DNA of 64,000 nucleotides from Streptomyces sp. SAT1 (lineage in GTDB: Bacteria > Actinomycetota > Actinomycetes > Streptomycetales > Streptomycetaceae): NCBI RefSeq assembly GCF_001654495.1, contig NZ_CP015849.1:3757501-3821500 (forward strand), given 5' to 3'. This document shows positions 52,201-61,216 of the stretch, in pieces. A program made the position numbers and the translations under genes. Every line of letters begins with the position of its first letter. Within the stretch, counting starts at the first letter, position 1. The notes under the pieces were generated by a model. The model ran no database searches, was not told the DNA's origin, and worked only from the letters and a program-made list of their open reading frames with translations.

Positions 52201-53457
52201 ATGGGGGATCGCGTGTCCGTCGGATTCACGAGACCGGCACTGATCGAGCGAGGACACTGGCTCACCGTACGGGACTGCAAGCGGGTGCTGGTGGTCGTCC
52301 ACACGGTGACGTTCGCACAGCGCCTGAAGGAAGTGTTCGAACTACTGGAGGCCGACCTGCGCGTGCAGGTCGCCTTCACCACCGCACCGCACGCCTTCGG
52401 TACCGGGGTCACCCGGTATCTGGAGGCGCAGGGCATCACCACCGTGCCCTGGAAGGAAGCCCGCCGCACCGAGTTCGACCTGGCGCTGGCCGCCGGTTCG
52501 CGCGGAGTGCACGAACTGCGCACCCCGGTCGTGCGGATCTCGCACGGTGCCGGGCACATCAAACCGCTCACCGACACCACGTCCCTGGCCCCGGGCGAGC
52601 ACCGGCCGCCCGGGATGCTCAGCCGCCGGCACCTGCTGCACGAGGGCCGGGTGGTGCCGAGGGCGATCGTCTACGCACACCACCGCGACGTGGCGGAGCT
52701 GGCCCGCTCCTGCCCCGAGGCGCTGCCCGTGGCCCATGTGGTGGGCGACCCCTGCGTCGACCGGATCACGGCCGGCCTGCCGCTGCGCGGGCACTACCGC
52801 CGCGCACTGGGGGTCGAGGACGGCCAGCGCCTGGTGGTCGTCGCCTCGACCTGGGGGCAGGGCTCCACGTTCGGGCACCTCGACGCGCTGCTGCCGCACC
52901 TGGTGAGCCGTCCGCCGGACGACCGCCACCGGATCGCCCTGCTGATCCATCCGAACGTGTTCGCCGGGCACGGCACCTGGCAGGTGCACCGCTGGCTGGC
53001 CGGGTGCCGCGACCGGGGCATCGCGGTCGTGCCGCCGGAGGCCGACTGGCAGCCCCTGCTGATCGCCGCCGACTGGATCATCGGGGACCACGGTTCCCTG
53101 ACGGCCTACGGCACGCTCACCGACGCGACCGTGCTGCTGACGCACGGCCCGCGCCGGGAGGTGTCGGCGTCCTCCCCGGCGGCGCTGCTGGCCGCCGCCG
53201 CACCCGTGCTGTCCTCCGCCCGGCCGCTGGCCGAGCAACTGGAGTACGCGGCGCACGAGCGCGGTCCGGGCCAGTACGACCAGGTGGCCGCTTCGCTGAC
53301 CTCGGTGCCGGGGCAGTTCCACCGGCGGATGCGTGCCCTGGTCTACCGCCTGCTCGACCTGGGCGAACCGGCCCACCCCCTGCTCGTCGCGCCACCCGCA
53401 CCGCCGCCCCCACTGCGGCGGTGGGAGGTCTCCGCGGGCCCGGGGGCCGGACGATGA
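52201..53457 (+). CDS. GT-B type transferase related to CDP-glycerol glycerophosphotransferases
   Basis: The 418-residue protein has two Rossmann-like halves. Motifs resembling teichoic-acid polymerising enzymes are ISHGAGHIK (about 120), DPCVDRI, STWGQGSTFG (about 220), LIHPN and GDHGSLTAYG (about 300). The last resembles the H-G-S loop that binds the nucleotide sugar alcohol phosphate. Older annotations of Streptomyces homologues vary. The product may build or modify a glycerol-phosphate polymer, but the acceptor is unknown. The ATG at 52201 and a GTG at 52213 after GGGGGA are both possible. The next gene is coupled to it (ATGA). Confidence 0.65.
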   Translation: MGDRVSVGFTRPALIERGHWLTVRDCKRVLVVVHTVTFAQRLKEVFELLEADLRVQVAFTTAPHAFGTGVTRYLEAQGITTVPWKEARRTEFDLALAAGSRGVHELRTPVVRISHGAGHIKPLTDTTSLAPGEHRPPGMLSRRHLLHEGRVVPRAIVYAHHRDVAELARSCPEALPVAHVVGDPCVDRITAGLPLRGHYRRALGVEDGQRLVVVASTWGQGSTFGHLDALLPHLVSRPPDDRHRIALLIHPNVFAGHGTWQVHRWLAGCRDRGIAVVPPEADWQPLLIAADWIIGDHGSLTAYGTLTDATVLLTHGPRREVSASSPAALLAAAAPVLSSARPLAEQLEYAAHERGPGQYDQVAASLTSVPGQFHRRMRALVYRLLDLGEPAHPLLVAPPAPPPPLRRWEVSAGPGAGR

Positions 53458-54620
53458 GGCAGCGGACCGGGACGCGCCGCCACGGCCGGCGGGAGGCCCG
53501 GCCGACCGCACCGGTCACCGAGCCCCCGGCGCCGCCTCCGCCGCCGCGTCCCGGCCCCGGCACGGCCTGGGTCACCGTCTGCTTCGGTGCCCCGCCCCTC
53601 ACCGCCACCCCGGGCGCCCCGCCCGGCAGTGGCCGCCCTCCCCGGACCCGGCCGGACGAGGACACCGCGCCCACGCCCACGCCGGCCTGGGACCGGTCAC
53701 AGGACCGGGACCGAGCGCGGGACCGGGGAGAGCCGGAGGACTGGGGACCCCCGGACGCCTGGGAGCCACCGCCCGGCTGGGAACGGCTGCACGCCTGGGA
53801 ACGGCTGCACGGCTGGGAACGGTTGCACGGCTGGAGGCGGCTCGCCGTCCTGCGGCGGCTGACCGCCCTGGGCCGGTGGGACGGTTCGGGGCGGCCGGCC
53901 GCTTCCGGTCGCCCGGCCGCTCCGGGGCTGCCCGGTGCCTCGGGGCCCCCTCGGGATGTCCCGGGCGGGCCGGACGTGCCGAGTCCGCCGGGGAGCCCCG
54001 GCCCGGCGGGCTGGTCGGCCGTCCTGTGGCGGTCGGACGTGTCCCACGGACGGGCCTTCGTCCGTGCCGACCCACCGGCCCGCGCCCCGGACGGACGGCT
54101 CGCGCCGGTGCGCCCGGCCTGCGGTCATCCGCCGTACGGCGGTCTCCCGATCGGCGGCCTCGCGTCCGGCGGTCTCCCGTCCGACGGCCTCGCGTGCGAT
54201 GTGCACCTGCGCGCGGATCCGGACGCACCGGGGCCGCCGGAGCTCGCGGAGCACGCCGATGTGCTGGTGAGCCGGGTGCCGCTGCCCGCTCCGGCGGCCC
54301 GTGCCCGGGTGGACGACCTGCTGGCCCGTCACCCCGGCTGCCTGGTCGCCGCGGTGCCCGGTGTCGGCACCGGGTACGTGCTCGGCGTACGCGGCGTGTT
54401 CGGCGTGCGGGGCGGCCCGGCGGACGGCCCTGGGACCCGGCACACAGGGCCCGCGCCGTACGGCACGGGACGCCATGAGCCGGGGCCGTACGCGGCCACG
54501 GACCTGGCCGCCTCCGTGCTGCACGCGTGGCTGGCGGCGGGCGGGGCGCGGGAGGCCCTGCGCGCCGTCGTCCCGCTGGACCACCCGTGGTCCGCGCGGT
54601 ACTCCACCGGCGGCGGGTGA
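53454..54620 (+). CDS. low-complexity protein coupled to the GT-B transferase
   Basis: The 388-residue product is of unknown family. The first 100 residues are Pro/Arg/Asp-rich, then three 18-bp repeats encode a WERLHG pattern (residues about 108-125). The next 180 residues are Pro/Gly/Ala-rich and include GGLASGGLPSDGLA. The C-terminal third is more ordered, with ADVLVSRVPLP, ARVDDLLARHPGCLVAAVPG and a DLAASVLHAWLAAGG helix. Its ATG overlaps the transferase stop, so it probably acts with it, perhaps as an acceptor or carrier. No motif gives a reaction. Confidence 0.6.
   Translation: MRQRTGTRRHGRREARPTAPVTEPPAPPPPPRPGPGTAWVTVCFGAPPLTATPGAPPGSGRPPRTRPDEDTAPTPTPAWDRSQDRDRARDRGEPEDWGPPDAWEPPPGWERLHAWERLHGWERLHGWRRLAVLRRLTALGRWDGSGRPAASGRPAAPGLPGASGPPRDVPGGPDVPSPPGSPGPAGWSAVLWRSDVSHGRAFVRADPPARAPDGRLAPVRPACGHPPYGGLPIGGLASGGLPSDGLACDVHLRADPDAPGPPELAEHADVLVSRVPLPAPAARARVDDLLARHPGCLVAAVPGVGTGYVLGVRGVFGVRGGPADGPGTRHTGPAPYGTGRHEPGPYAATDLAASVLHAWLAAGGAREALRAVVPLDHPWSARYSTGGG
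53777..53830 (+). repeat. three 18-bp tandem repeats in coding sequence
   Basis: CTGGGAACGGCTGCACG with small changes repeats at 53777, 53795 and 53813. It encodes WERLHA/WERLHG and keeps frame. Confidence 0.88.
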
Positions 54621-54660
54621 CGGGAGGACGGCGCGGGGGAGCGACCGGCTGCGGCACCTC

Positions 54661-57264
54661 TCACAGGTGCCGCAGCCGGTCCTCCAGGCGCTCCGCGTCC
54701 GCCGGGTCCAGCCGCCGCGCGAGCTCCAGGGCACCGGCGTACAGACGGGCCGCCCCGGCCGTGTCGCCGTGCGCCTCGGCGGACCGGCCGAGCCATTCCA
54801 GGCAGCGGCCCTCCCAGTGCTCGGAGCGGGCGTCACCGGACCGGAAGGCGGCGAGGGCGTCCCGCAGCAGCGGGACGCCCTCCGCGTCCCGCCCGTCCCG
54901 GCACAGGACGTGCCCGAGCAGGGCCCGTACCCGGGTCGCCTCGTACGTCTCGTCCAGCGCGGTCAGTTCGTCGTGGGCGCGACGCAACTGCTCGGCCGCC
55001 TCGGTGAGTTCGCCGAGGGCCAGGGCGGTCTGGCCGAGCCGCCGCCGGGACAGGGCGGCGCCGCGCCGGTAGCCGACGGCCTCCCGCAGCCGCAGTGCCT
55101 CCCGGAAGTGGTCGCGGGCCTCGGCCGGGCGGCCCGTCTGCAACCGGATGTGCCCGAGCCCGCTGACCGCCTGGGCCTGCTGGCGTACGTCGCCGTCCTC
55201 GACGGCCTTCGCCAGCGCCCATCCGTACCACTCGCCCGCCTCCTCGTACTCCCCGGCGTCCCGCAGGCCGATCGCACCGGAGGTGAGCATCCGGCCCTCG
55301 CCCTCCCGCGAACCGCAGCGGCGGGCCGCGTCGAGCCCGAGGCGATGCGCCTCCAGCCACATCGCGGACGGACGGAGACGGAGGAAGAGGGGCCACATCA
55401 GGTCGACCAGGCGCCAGCAGCTCGTGTCCCAGCCCGCGTCCGCGCAGTGCCGTACGGCGCCCATCAGGCCGTTGCGGTGCGTGTCGAGCCAGGCGAGCGC
55501 CTCCTCGGGGCCCGCCAGGGGGGCGGGGGCGACGCCCGGTGCGTGGACGTCGTGGCCGGGCAGCCGGTGACTGGGGGTCAGGACGAGTTCGGCGGCGCCC
55601 GCGGTGACCAGGCACCAGTCGACGTACCGGCGCAGCACGGCGGCGCGGTGAGCGGGGTCCTCGTGCTGTTCGCCGAGGCGGCGGGCGTGCGGCAGGACGA
55701 GATCGTGGAAGCGGTGGGTCTCCGGGCCGGTCTCCTCCAGGAGGTTGGCCTCCACCAGGGCGTCCACGGCGGTGTCGACGGCCGTGTCCTCGCCGTCGCT
55801 CCCGTCGCTCCCGTCGCTCCCGTCGTTTGTCACGGCCGCCAGCATGGGGAGGTCGTGCCGGTCGGTGGGCAGCAGGCCCATCCGGCGGTAGAGCACGGCC
55901 GCGTCGGCGGGCAGCAGGGCGTACGACAGGTCCAGCGCGGTCCGCATCACGGCCTCGCCGTCGATGCGGAGCGAGCCGAGGGCGCCCTGTCCCCGGGAGA
56001 GGCTTTCGGCCAGGGCGGCCACCGGACGGTGGGGCCGCAGGGCGAGCTGGGCGGAGGCCAGGCCGACCGTCAGCGGCAGCCGGCCGCAGAGCCGGACCAC
56101 CTCGTGCGCGGCGGCGCTCTCCCGGGCCACGCGGTCCCCGCCGCCGACCGCGAGCAGTTCGACCGCCGAACGCGTCGGCAGCCCTTCGAGCCGGTGCAGC
56201 GACGCCCCGTCGACCCGCAGCCCCGTGAGGCTGTTCCTGCTGGTCACGACGGTGAGCCCGGCCGGGCTGCCGAGCAGCAGCGGGCGTACCTGGGCGGCCG
56301 TGAAGGCGTTGTCGAGCAGCACGGCGAGCCGCAGTCCGGCGGTCACGGAGCGCCACAGCGCGGCCCGCTGGGCGGTGCCGACGGGCACCGCGGAGACGCC
56401 GAGCGCGACCAGGAAGCCTTCCAGGACCGTGCCGGGGGAGGCGGGCCCGCCGCCGTCCCGGGGGCCGGTCTCCTCGGCGGTGTGGCCACCGAGGTCGGCG
56501 TAGAGCTGGCCGTCGGGGAAGCCGTCCGCCTGCTCGTGCAGCCAGCGCACGGCGAGGGTCGTCTTCCCGACCCCGGGCAGGCCGCTGACGACCAGGACCT
56601 GCGGGGCCCCGGCCGGGCGGGCGGCACGCAGGGCGTCCAGCGCGCGGCGGTCGTCCTCCCTGCCGACGAAGCTGGCGGTGAGGTACGGGAGTTGGCGCGG
56701 TACGGGCGGCCGGGGCGGGGGAGGGGGCGCCGGTGCGGGCTGGTGGAAGTGGATGCCGCCGCTGACGCTGCGGGCCTGCACGACGGGGCCTTCGAGTACG
56801 GCGTCGCCGCTGATGACGTTGCTGGTCGGGGCAGGTGATGCGGGGGGCTGCTGTGGGGGCGGGGGCGGGGGGCCGTGGCGCCGTAACCAGTGGGTGAGGG
56901 CGTCGCGCGTGGCGGTGTCGCGCAGGGCCAGCGCGGACAGTTCGCCCGCGAGCCGGTGCCAGGCCGCGGCCCGTGCGGCGCGGTCCGAGGGACCCGCCGT
57001 GCGGTCCGCCGCTGGATCTGCCGCAGGGCCCGCCGCGGGGTCCGCCGCGGGGTCCGCCGTGGGGCCCGCCGTGGGATCTGCCGCGGGGTCCGTGGACGGA
57101 CCGGCGTCCGGCGGCGGGCGGAGTCCGGCCGCCCCCGGGGCCGCGTGGTCCGCCGTCCGCAGGACATGGAGCAGTTCCTGCCAGGCGGCGGAATCGCGGT
57201 CGTCGGCACAGGCGGCCATGGCCGCCGACAGCTCCTCCACTCCGTCCGGTCGTGGAAAACGCAT
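54661..57264 (-). CDS. NB-ARC/TPR signalling ATPase (STAND family)
   Basis: This 867-residue protein has a helical N-terminus with a DPAADPTAGP-type repeat (about 58-92) and a beta-rich motif VISGDAVLEGPVVQARSV...IHFH (about 148-172) common to Streptomyces NB-ARC proteins. An NB-ARC domain follows, with P-loop VVSGLPGVGKTTLAV (about 228), Walker B LAVLLDN and a GLPTRS-type winged region. TPR repeats run to the end. The NDGSDGSDGSDG run is a short acidic repeat. The start follows GAAAGGGG. It is divergent from the SARP gene 185 bp away. No effector domain is visible, so it may signal through partners. Confidence 0.87.
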   Translation of the reverse strand: MRFPRPDGVEELSAAMAACADDRDSAAWQELLHVLRTADHAAPGAAGLRPPPDAGPSTDPAADPTAGPTADPAADPAAGPAADPAADRTAGPSDRAARAAAWHRLAGELSALALRDTATRDALTHWLRRHGPPPPPPQQPPASPAPTSNVISGDAVLEGPVVQARSVSGGIHFHQPAPAPPPPPRPPVPRQLPYLTASFVGREDDRRALDALRAARPAGAPQVLVVSGLPGVGKTTLAVRWLHEQADGFPDGQLYADLGGHTAEETGPRDGGGPASPGTVLEGFLVALGVSAVPVGTAQRAALWRSVTAGLRLAVLLDNAFTAAQVRPLLLGSPAGLTVVTSRNSLTGLRVDGASLHRLEGLPTRSAVELLAVGGGDRVARESAAAHEVVRLCGRLPLTVGLASAQLALRPHRPVAALAESLSRGQGALGSLRIDGEAVMRTALDLSYALLPADAAVLYRRMGLLPTDRHDLPMLAAVTNDGSDGSDGSDGEDTAVDTAVDALVEANLLEETGPETHRFHDLVLPHARRLGEQHEDPAHRAAVLRRYVDWCLVTAGAAELVLTPSHRLPGHDVHAPGVAPAPLAGPEEALAWLDTHRNGLMGAVRHCADAGWDTSCWRLVDLMWPLFLRLRPSAMWLEAHRLGLDAARRCGSREGEGRMLTSGAIGLRDAGEYEEAGEWYGWALAKAVEDGDVRQQAQAVSGLGHIRLQTGRPAEARDHFREALRLREAVGYRRGAALSRRRLGQTALALGELTEAAEQLRRAHDELTALDETYEATRVRALLGHVLCRDGRDAEGVPLLRDALAAFRSGDARSEHWEGRCLEWLGRSAEAHGDTAGAARLYAGALELARRLDPADAERLEDRLRHL

Positions 57265-57448
57265 GCAGGCCCCTTTCGGAAGATCGTCTTCACCGCGGCC
57301 AAGAAGGGAACAAGAAGAGAAAAGGATGGACCGTTAATCGCTCAATTTCGGTCTCGTTCGGTGGGCATATAGCCATGTATGGCAGGCCCATGACACCCTC
57401 GGACGCCCTGGAAGCGCAAGGCCGCCACCCTGGTCGGGGAGGTCGCTG
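57265..57448. promoter_or_regulatory. 184-bp divergent promoter region (NB-ARC and SARP)
   Basis: This region is AT-richer than its flanks (TTAATCGCTCAATTTCGG, GGGCATATAGCC). Two TTCGGT half-repeats lie 10 bp apart at 57347 and 57357 and could be part of a SARP-type site. GGGGAGG precedes the SARP GTG. Confidence 0.5.
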
Positions 57449-60400
57449 GTGGAGTTCGAGATTCGTCTTTCCGGAGCGGTCGAAGTGCTGGTCGGTGGTC
57501 GACGCAGTGATCTCGGATCCATAAAGCCGCGCATAGCGCTCGCGGCGCTGGCCTGGGACGCGGGGCGGACAGTAGGGGTAGACACCCTTATTCACCGTAT
57601 ATGGGACGAGAACCCGCCGGTCAAGGCCCGGGAGACGCTGCACGCCCACATCTCCCGGATCCGCGCCGCCCTGCGCGGTGCCGACGAGGACGCCGCGGTG
57701 ATCGTCAGCCGGACGAACTCCTATGTGATGCGCGTCGACCCGGACCGCGTCGACCTGCGGCACTACACGAGCTGCGTCGACCAGGCCCGCGCGCTCAAGG
57801 GCACCGACGACGAACGGGCGGCGCTCGCCCTGCTGGACCGGGCCGACGGGCTCTGGCGCGGTGAACCGCTGGCCGGGATCAGCGGCTCCTGGCCCGGCCA
57901 TCTGCGCACCACGGTCGCCGAGACACGCCTGGTCGCCGCGATCACCCGGGCCGAGATCCTGGTCGGCGCCGGGCGGTTCACGGACGCCGTGCCGGTGCTG
58001 CTGCCCCTGGTGGCGGAACGCCCCGTCGACGAGGCGCTGGTGGAGCTGCTGGCCGTGGCGCTGCACGGCAGCAGCCGTACCGCCGAGGCGGCCAGGCTGC
58101 TCCAGCGGACCCGGCAGCGGGTCATCCGCGACAGCGGTCTGGACGCGGGCCGCCGGCTGCACCGCGTCCAGGAGGGGATCCTGGCCGGGACACCGATGGT
58201 CGCGCTGCTGCGCGAGGTCGGCGTCACCGGCGGGACGGCGCCCCGGCCGCCGGTGCGGATCCCGGACAACCTGCCGCGCGACGTCCCCTGGGTCGGCCGC
58301 CGGGAGGAACTGCACCGCCTGACCGAGGCGCTGTCCGAGGGCACCGGGGACGCGGCGCCCGTGGTCACCGTGGAGTCGATCTCCGGCATGGGCGGCGTCG
58401 GCAAGACGGCGCTGGCCGTCCACCTGGCCCACCATGTCCGCCACCGCTATCCGGACGGCGCCGTCTTCGTGCACCTGGGCGGGCACGCCTGCGACCGGGC
58501 GGCCGTCGCGCCCCGGCGGGCGCTCACCGAGATCCTGCGGCTGCTCGGGGTGCCCGGTACGGAACTTCCGGAGAGCACCGACGAGTTGACGGCGCTGTGG
58601 CGTTCCATGGCCCGGGACCGCCGGATGCTGGTGATCCTCGACGACGCGGCCGACCCCGACCAGGTGCGCCGGCTGCTGCCGGGCGCCTCGCCGACCGCGG
58701 TCGTGGTGACGAGCCGCAAACGGCTGCCCGGACTGCCCGGTGTGCGGCCGGTGTCGCTGGGCGTGCTGCCGCCGCAGGACGCGAAGGCGTTGTTCCTGCA
58801 ACGCCTCGGGCCGCGCGGCGGCACCACGGACCAGGAGGTCACCGACATCGTCCGCATCTGCGGGCATCTCCCGCTGGCCGTCGAGATCGCCGCGAGCCGC
58901 CTGCTCGCCCACCCCTCCTGGACCACCACCGACCTGCTGGCCCAGCTCGCCACCGGCGACGGACACCTGGACGAGCTGCGCGACGGCGAGCGCAGTCTCA
59001 CCCATGTCTTCGACCTGTCCTACGACGCCCTGACCGTGCGGCAGCGGCTGGTCTTCCGCCGGATCGGGCTGCACCTCGGCGCGGAGTTCGGACCGTACGC
59101 GGTGGCCGCGCTGACCGGCCTGGATCCAGGCACTGCCGAACGGGTGCTCGAAGAATTACTGGCCCATCATCTGGTCTCCGAGCCTGTGCCGCATCGTTTC
59201 ACTATGCATGATCTTCTGCGCGGGTATGCGCGTTCGTTGATCGGGACCGATGTGAACGGGCCGGAAGAGCAACCAGATTCGATCACCGGACGGCTGGTCG
59301 ATTTCTATCTCCGCGCGGCGGACGCGGCCGACCGGCTGGCTTATTCCTTCCGCTCCCGCACGGTGGTCACGGGTGCGGGCGAGGAGGCCACGCGCCCCGC
59401 AATTCCCGAATTCTCCGGGGCCCCGGCGGCCGAGCGGTGGCTGAAATCCGAGAGTGCCAATCTCCTGGACACGCTGGAATGGCTCACGGAACACGGGACA
59501 CACCCTCAACTCGCGTACGGCGTGCATGTGTTGGGCGGCTTCTTGGACACGCAGGGCCACCTCGCCACGGCCGAGCCGCTGCACCGGCGGGCTGTGGACC
59601 ACTGGTCCGCCGCAGGCGACGGCGCCGCGCTCGCCCGCGCCCTCCTGGACCTTGCCACGGTCCGCATCCACCGTTCCCGCTTCGAGGAAGCCATGGCGGC
59701 GGCTCGCGAGGCCCGCGAGATCGCCGGCTCGCTCAAAGATCCGGAACTGGAGAGCGAGTGTCTGCACCAGATGTCGATCGCCCTGTGGCAGACGGGGCAG
59801 TACGCCGTGGTTCAGTCACTCCAAAAGCAAGTCTTATCTTTTCATTTGCAAAGCAATGACAAGATGCGTATCGCTCGTAGTCACAACCTGCTCGGAATAG
59901 CGCACCTGCATGTGGACGAGCCGGAAAAGGCGCTCGAATCCTTCCAGTCGGCTCTGGCTTTTTTCTCGGAAGCCGGAAATGTGCGGGGGCGATTCATGAC
60001 GCTGAACAATCTGGGGGAGTTGCTGGCCCGGAGGGGCCGTCCCGAGGAGGCCGAGCACGCCTATCGGGAGGCCATGGGCGTGGCCGCGGGCGTCGCGGGC
60101 CGGGGAGAGCGTGCGACGCTCCAGATGAACTGGGCCAACGTCCTGGTCACGCTGGGGAGGGCGGACGAGGCCCTCGCGCTCTTCGGTGAGGTGCTGCCCG
60201 AGCTGCGCGCGGTGGAGGACCGCCGGGCGGAGGCCATCGCCCTCAACGGGACCGGCAGAGCGTACCGGGCGGTGGGTGAGGACGAGCGGGCCCTTCCGCT
60301 GCACGTGGCGGCGCTGGCGGTGGCTCGGCGCGTCAACGCCGTCGGCGAGGAGATCGAGGCGCTGTACGACCTGGCGCAGGCCGAGCAGGCCACCGGTCGT

Positions 60401-60562
60401 ATCGAGCAGGCCATGACTCACTACGCCGACTGCCTTGTCGCCAGTCGGCGGATCGGGGCTCCGGCCGAGGAAGCGCGCGCGTCACGGGCGCTGGCGCGGC
60501 TGCGCGCGCATGCCCGTCCGTCCAGGGAGAGCGGCCGCGGGCGTGGCCCGCGCGAGGGGTGA
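57449..60562 (+). CDS. SARP-NB-ARC-TPR regulator (AfsR-like)
   Basis: This 1,037-residue activator has an OmpR-like winged helix (about 1-95) and a bacterial transcriptional activation domain (95-240). Its NB-ARC ATPase has P-loop SGMGGVGKTALAVHL (about 311) and a Walker B MLVILDDAADP, and a TPR array runs from about 640 to the end. AfsR-type SARPs bind direct repeats and switch on secondary metabolism. Two in-frame TTA codons (59156-59158 and 59834-59836) make it bldA-dependent. The 59.1-60.0 kb part has AT-richer codons than its neighbours. No biosynthetic cluster is in this window, so the target may lie elsewhere. The GTG follows GGGGAGG. Confidence 0.93.
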   Translation: MEFEIRLSGAVEVLVGGRRSDLGSIKPRIALAALAWDAGRTVGVDTLIHRIWDENPPVKARETLHAHISRIRAALRGADEDAAVIVSRTNSYVMRVDPDRVDLRHYTSCVDQARALKGTDDERAALALLDRADGLWRGEPLAGISGSWPGHLRTTVAETRLVAAITRAEILVGAGRFTDAVPVLLPLVAERPVDEALVELLAVALHGSSRTAEAARLLQRTRQRVIRDSGLDAGRRLHRVQEGILAGTPMVALLREVGVTGGTAPRPPVRIPDNLPRDVPWVGRREELHRLTEALSEGTGDAAPVVTVESISGMGGVGKTALAVHLAHHVRHRYPDGAVFVHLGGHACDRAAVAPRRALTEILRLLGVPGTELPESTDELTALWRSMARDRRMLVILDDAADPDQVRRLLPGASPTAVVVTSRKRLPGLPGVRPVSLGVLPPQDAKALFLQRLGPRGGTTDQEVTDIVRICGHLPLAVEIAASRLLAHPSWTTTDLLAQLATGDGHLDELRDGERSLTHVFDLSYDALTVRQRLVFRRIGLHLGAEFGPYAVAALTGLDPGTAERVLEELLAHHLVSEPVPHRFTMHDLLRGYARSLIGTDVNGPEEQPDSITGRLVDFYLRAADAADRLAYSFRSRTVVTGAGEEATRPAIPEFSGAPAAERWLKSESANLLDTLEWLTEHGTHPQLAYGVHVLGGFLDTQGHLATAEPLHRRAVDHWSAAGDGAALARALLDLATVRIHRSRFEEAMAAAREAREIAGSLKDPELESECLHQMSIALWQTGQYAVVQSLQKQVLSFHLQSNDKMRIARSHNLLGIAHLHVDEPEKALESFQSALAFFSEAGNVRGRFMTLNNLGELLARRGRPEEAEHAYREAMGVAAGVAGRGERATLQMNWANVLVTLGRADEALALFGEVLPELRAVEDRRAEAIALNGTGRAYRAVGEDERALPLHVAALAVARRVNAVGEEIEALYDLAQAEQATGRIEQAMTHYADCLVASRRIGAPAEEARASRALARLRAHARPSRESGRGRGPREG

Positions 60563-60621
60563 CGCGCACCCGTTCCCGTAGCTACACGCGTTGAGTGGAC
60601 TTCGGCTTCGATCACGTGTAT

Positions 60622-60765
60622 TTATCTCGTAAGCGTGTTCGTCGTGGCGGTACAGAGTCGCTCGGGCGCATCAAATAGAACATAGGAACGATGCAAGAGA
60701 AAATCCTTACCTTTGCCGCCCTTACGTGTATGGCCTTTATGGTGGCGGGCCATTTCATTACTCAT
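60622..60765 (-). CDS. 47-residue basic ORF with atypical codon use
   Basis: The frame reads MSNEMARHHKGHTRKGGKGKD... and ends in TNTLTR with a TAA stop. Many codons end in A or T (aat, aaa, ttt, cat), unlike nearby genes. AGAGAAG lies upstream of the ATG at 60765. It overlaps a small + strand ORF at 60691-60780. It could be a real small basic protein, a precursor peptide, or a shadow of the other strand. Confidence 0.35.
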   Translation of the reverse strand: MSNEMARHHKGHTRKGGKGKDFLLHRSYVLFDAPERLCTATTNTLTR

Positions 60766-60780
60766 AACGGTCTTCTCTGA
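60691..60780 (+). CDS. 29-residue hydrophobic ORF
   Basis: The ATG at 60691 follows AGGAACG. The frame encodes MQEKILTFAALTCMAFMVAG and then HFITHNGLL before TGA. It has one possible membrane segment, as in small membrane peptides. The AGGA site is very close to the ATG, which weakens the case. It is the opposite strand of the 60622-60765 ORF, and only one is likely to be used. Confidence 0.35.
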   Translation: MQEKILTFAALTCMAFMVAGHFITHNGLL

Positions 60781-60840
60781 CGGATCGTTTCTCCCATTCG
60801 CTCGTTCCGGATACGCGGCCGGCACAGCTCTGCCATCGGC

Positions 60841-60870
60841 GGTGGGGTCCGGGATCTCCCGGACCCCACC
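60841..60870. terminator. 14-bp hairpin, terminator of the small membrane gene
   Basis: GGTGGGGTCCGGGA (60841-60854) pairs perfectly with TCCCGGACCCCACC (60857-60870). On the minus strand it starts 12 bp after the stop at 60882. Confidence 0.8.
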
Positions 60871-60881
60871 GGTACGACCTG

Positions 60882-61094
60882 TCACGGGGCGTCGACGGTT
60901 GCGTGGCGCAGGTCTGTCGGCGGCCGGGACGTTATCGAGGCGATTCCCCAGCCCGCGAGGAGGGGACAGACCGCCTCGACCCACGCCGCGGCGGCCGGGT
61001 CGCCCTGGGACTGCACCAGGACGATGCCGAGGACGACGAGGGCGAGGAACGCGGCGGAGTGCGGGACCAGGTCTACCCTGAAGCTGAAGAGCAC
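60882..61094 (-). CDS. small membrane protein behind an attenuator-like leader
   Basis: The 70-residue protein has a hydrophobic helix near residues 13-30 (SAAFLALVVLGIVLVQ) and a second short one (VCPLLAGWGIASI). The GTG at 61094 follows AAGGAGA by four bases. No family is recognised. The transcript begins upstream of a 14-bp hairpin (61114-61158) that lies just before the ribosome binding site. Expression is therefore probably controlled in the leader. Confidence 0.65.
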   Translation of the reverse strand: MLFSFRVDLVPHSAAFLALVVLGIVLVQSQGDPAAAAWVEAVCPLLAGWGIASITSRPPTDLRHATVDAP

Positions 61095-61098
61095 GAGG

Positions 61099-61216
61099 TC
61101 TCCTTGTGTTCGAAAGGCCGCCCCCTGCTTCTGCGCAGAAGTCTCAGGGGGCGGCCTTGCTCGTTGCGGGGGTCTGCGTACGGGAAGCGGACGGCCTGTT
61201 ACATGGGATTCCTCCC
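61099..61216 (-). promoter_or_regulatory. leader with start-stop codon pair and large hairpin
   Basis: Minus strand: GGGAGGAATCCC is followed by ATG at 61204-61202 and immediately by TAA at 61201-61199. Further on, AAGGCCGCCCCCTG (61114-61127) pairs with 61145-61158, with a nested palindrome CTTCTGCGCAGAAG inside the loop. The hairpin ends 8 bp before the AAGGAGA of the 70-residue gene. Confidence 0.55.

Noticed and set aside
57347..57362. SARP heptamer repeat TTCGGT x2
   Set aside because: Spacing is 10 bp instead of the usual 11 and only two half-sites are present, so it is kept only as a note in the promoter entry.
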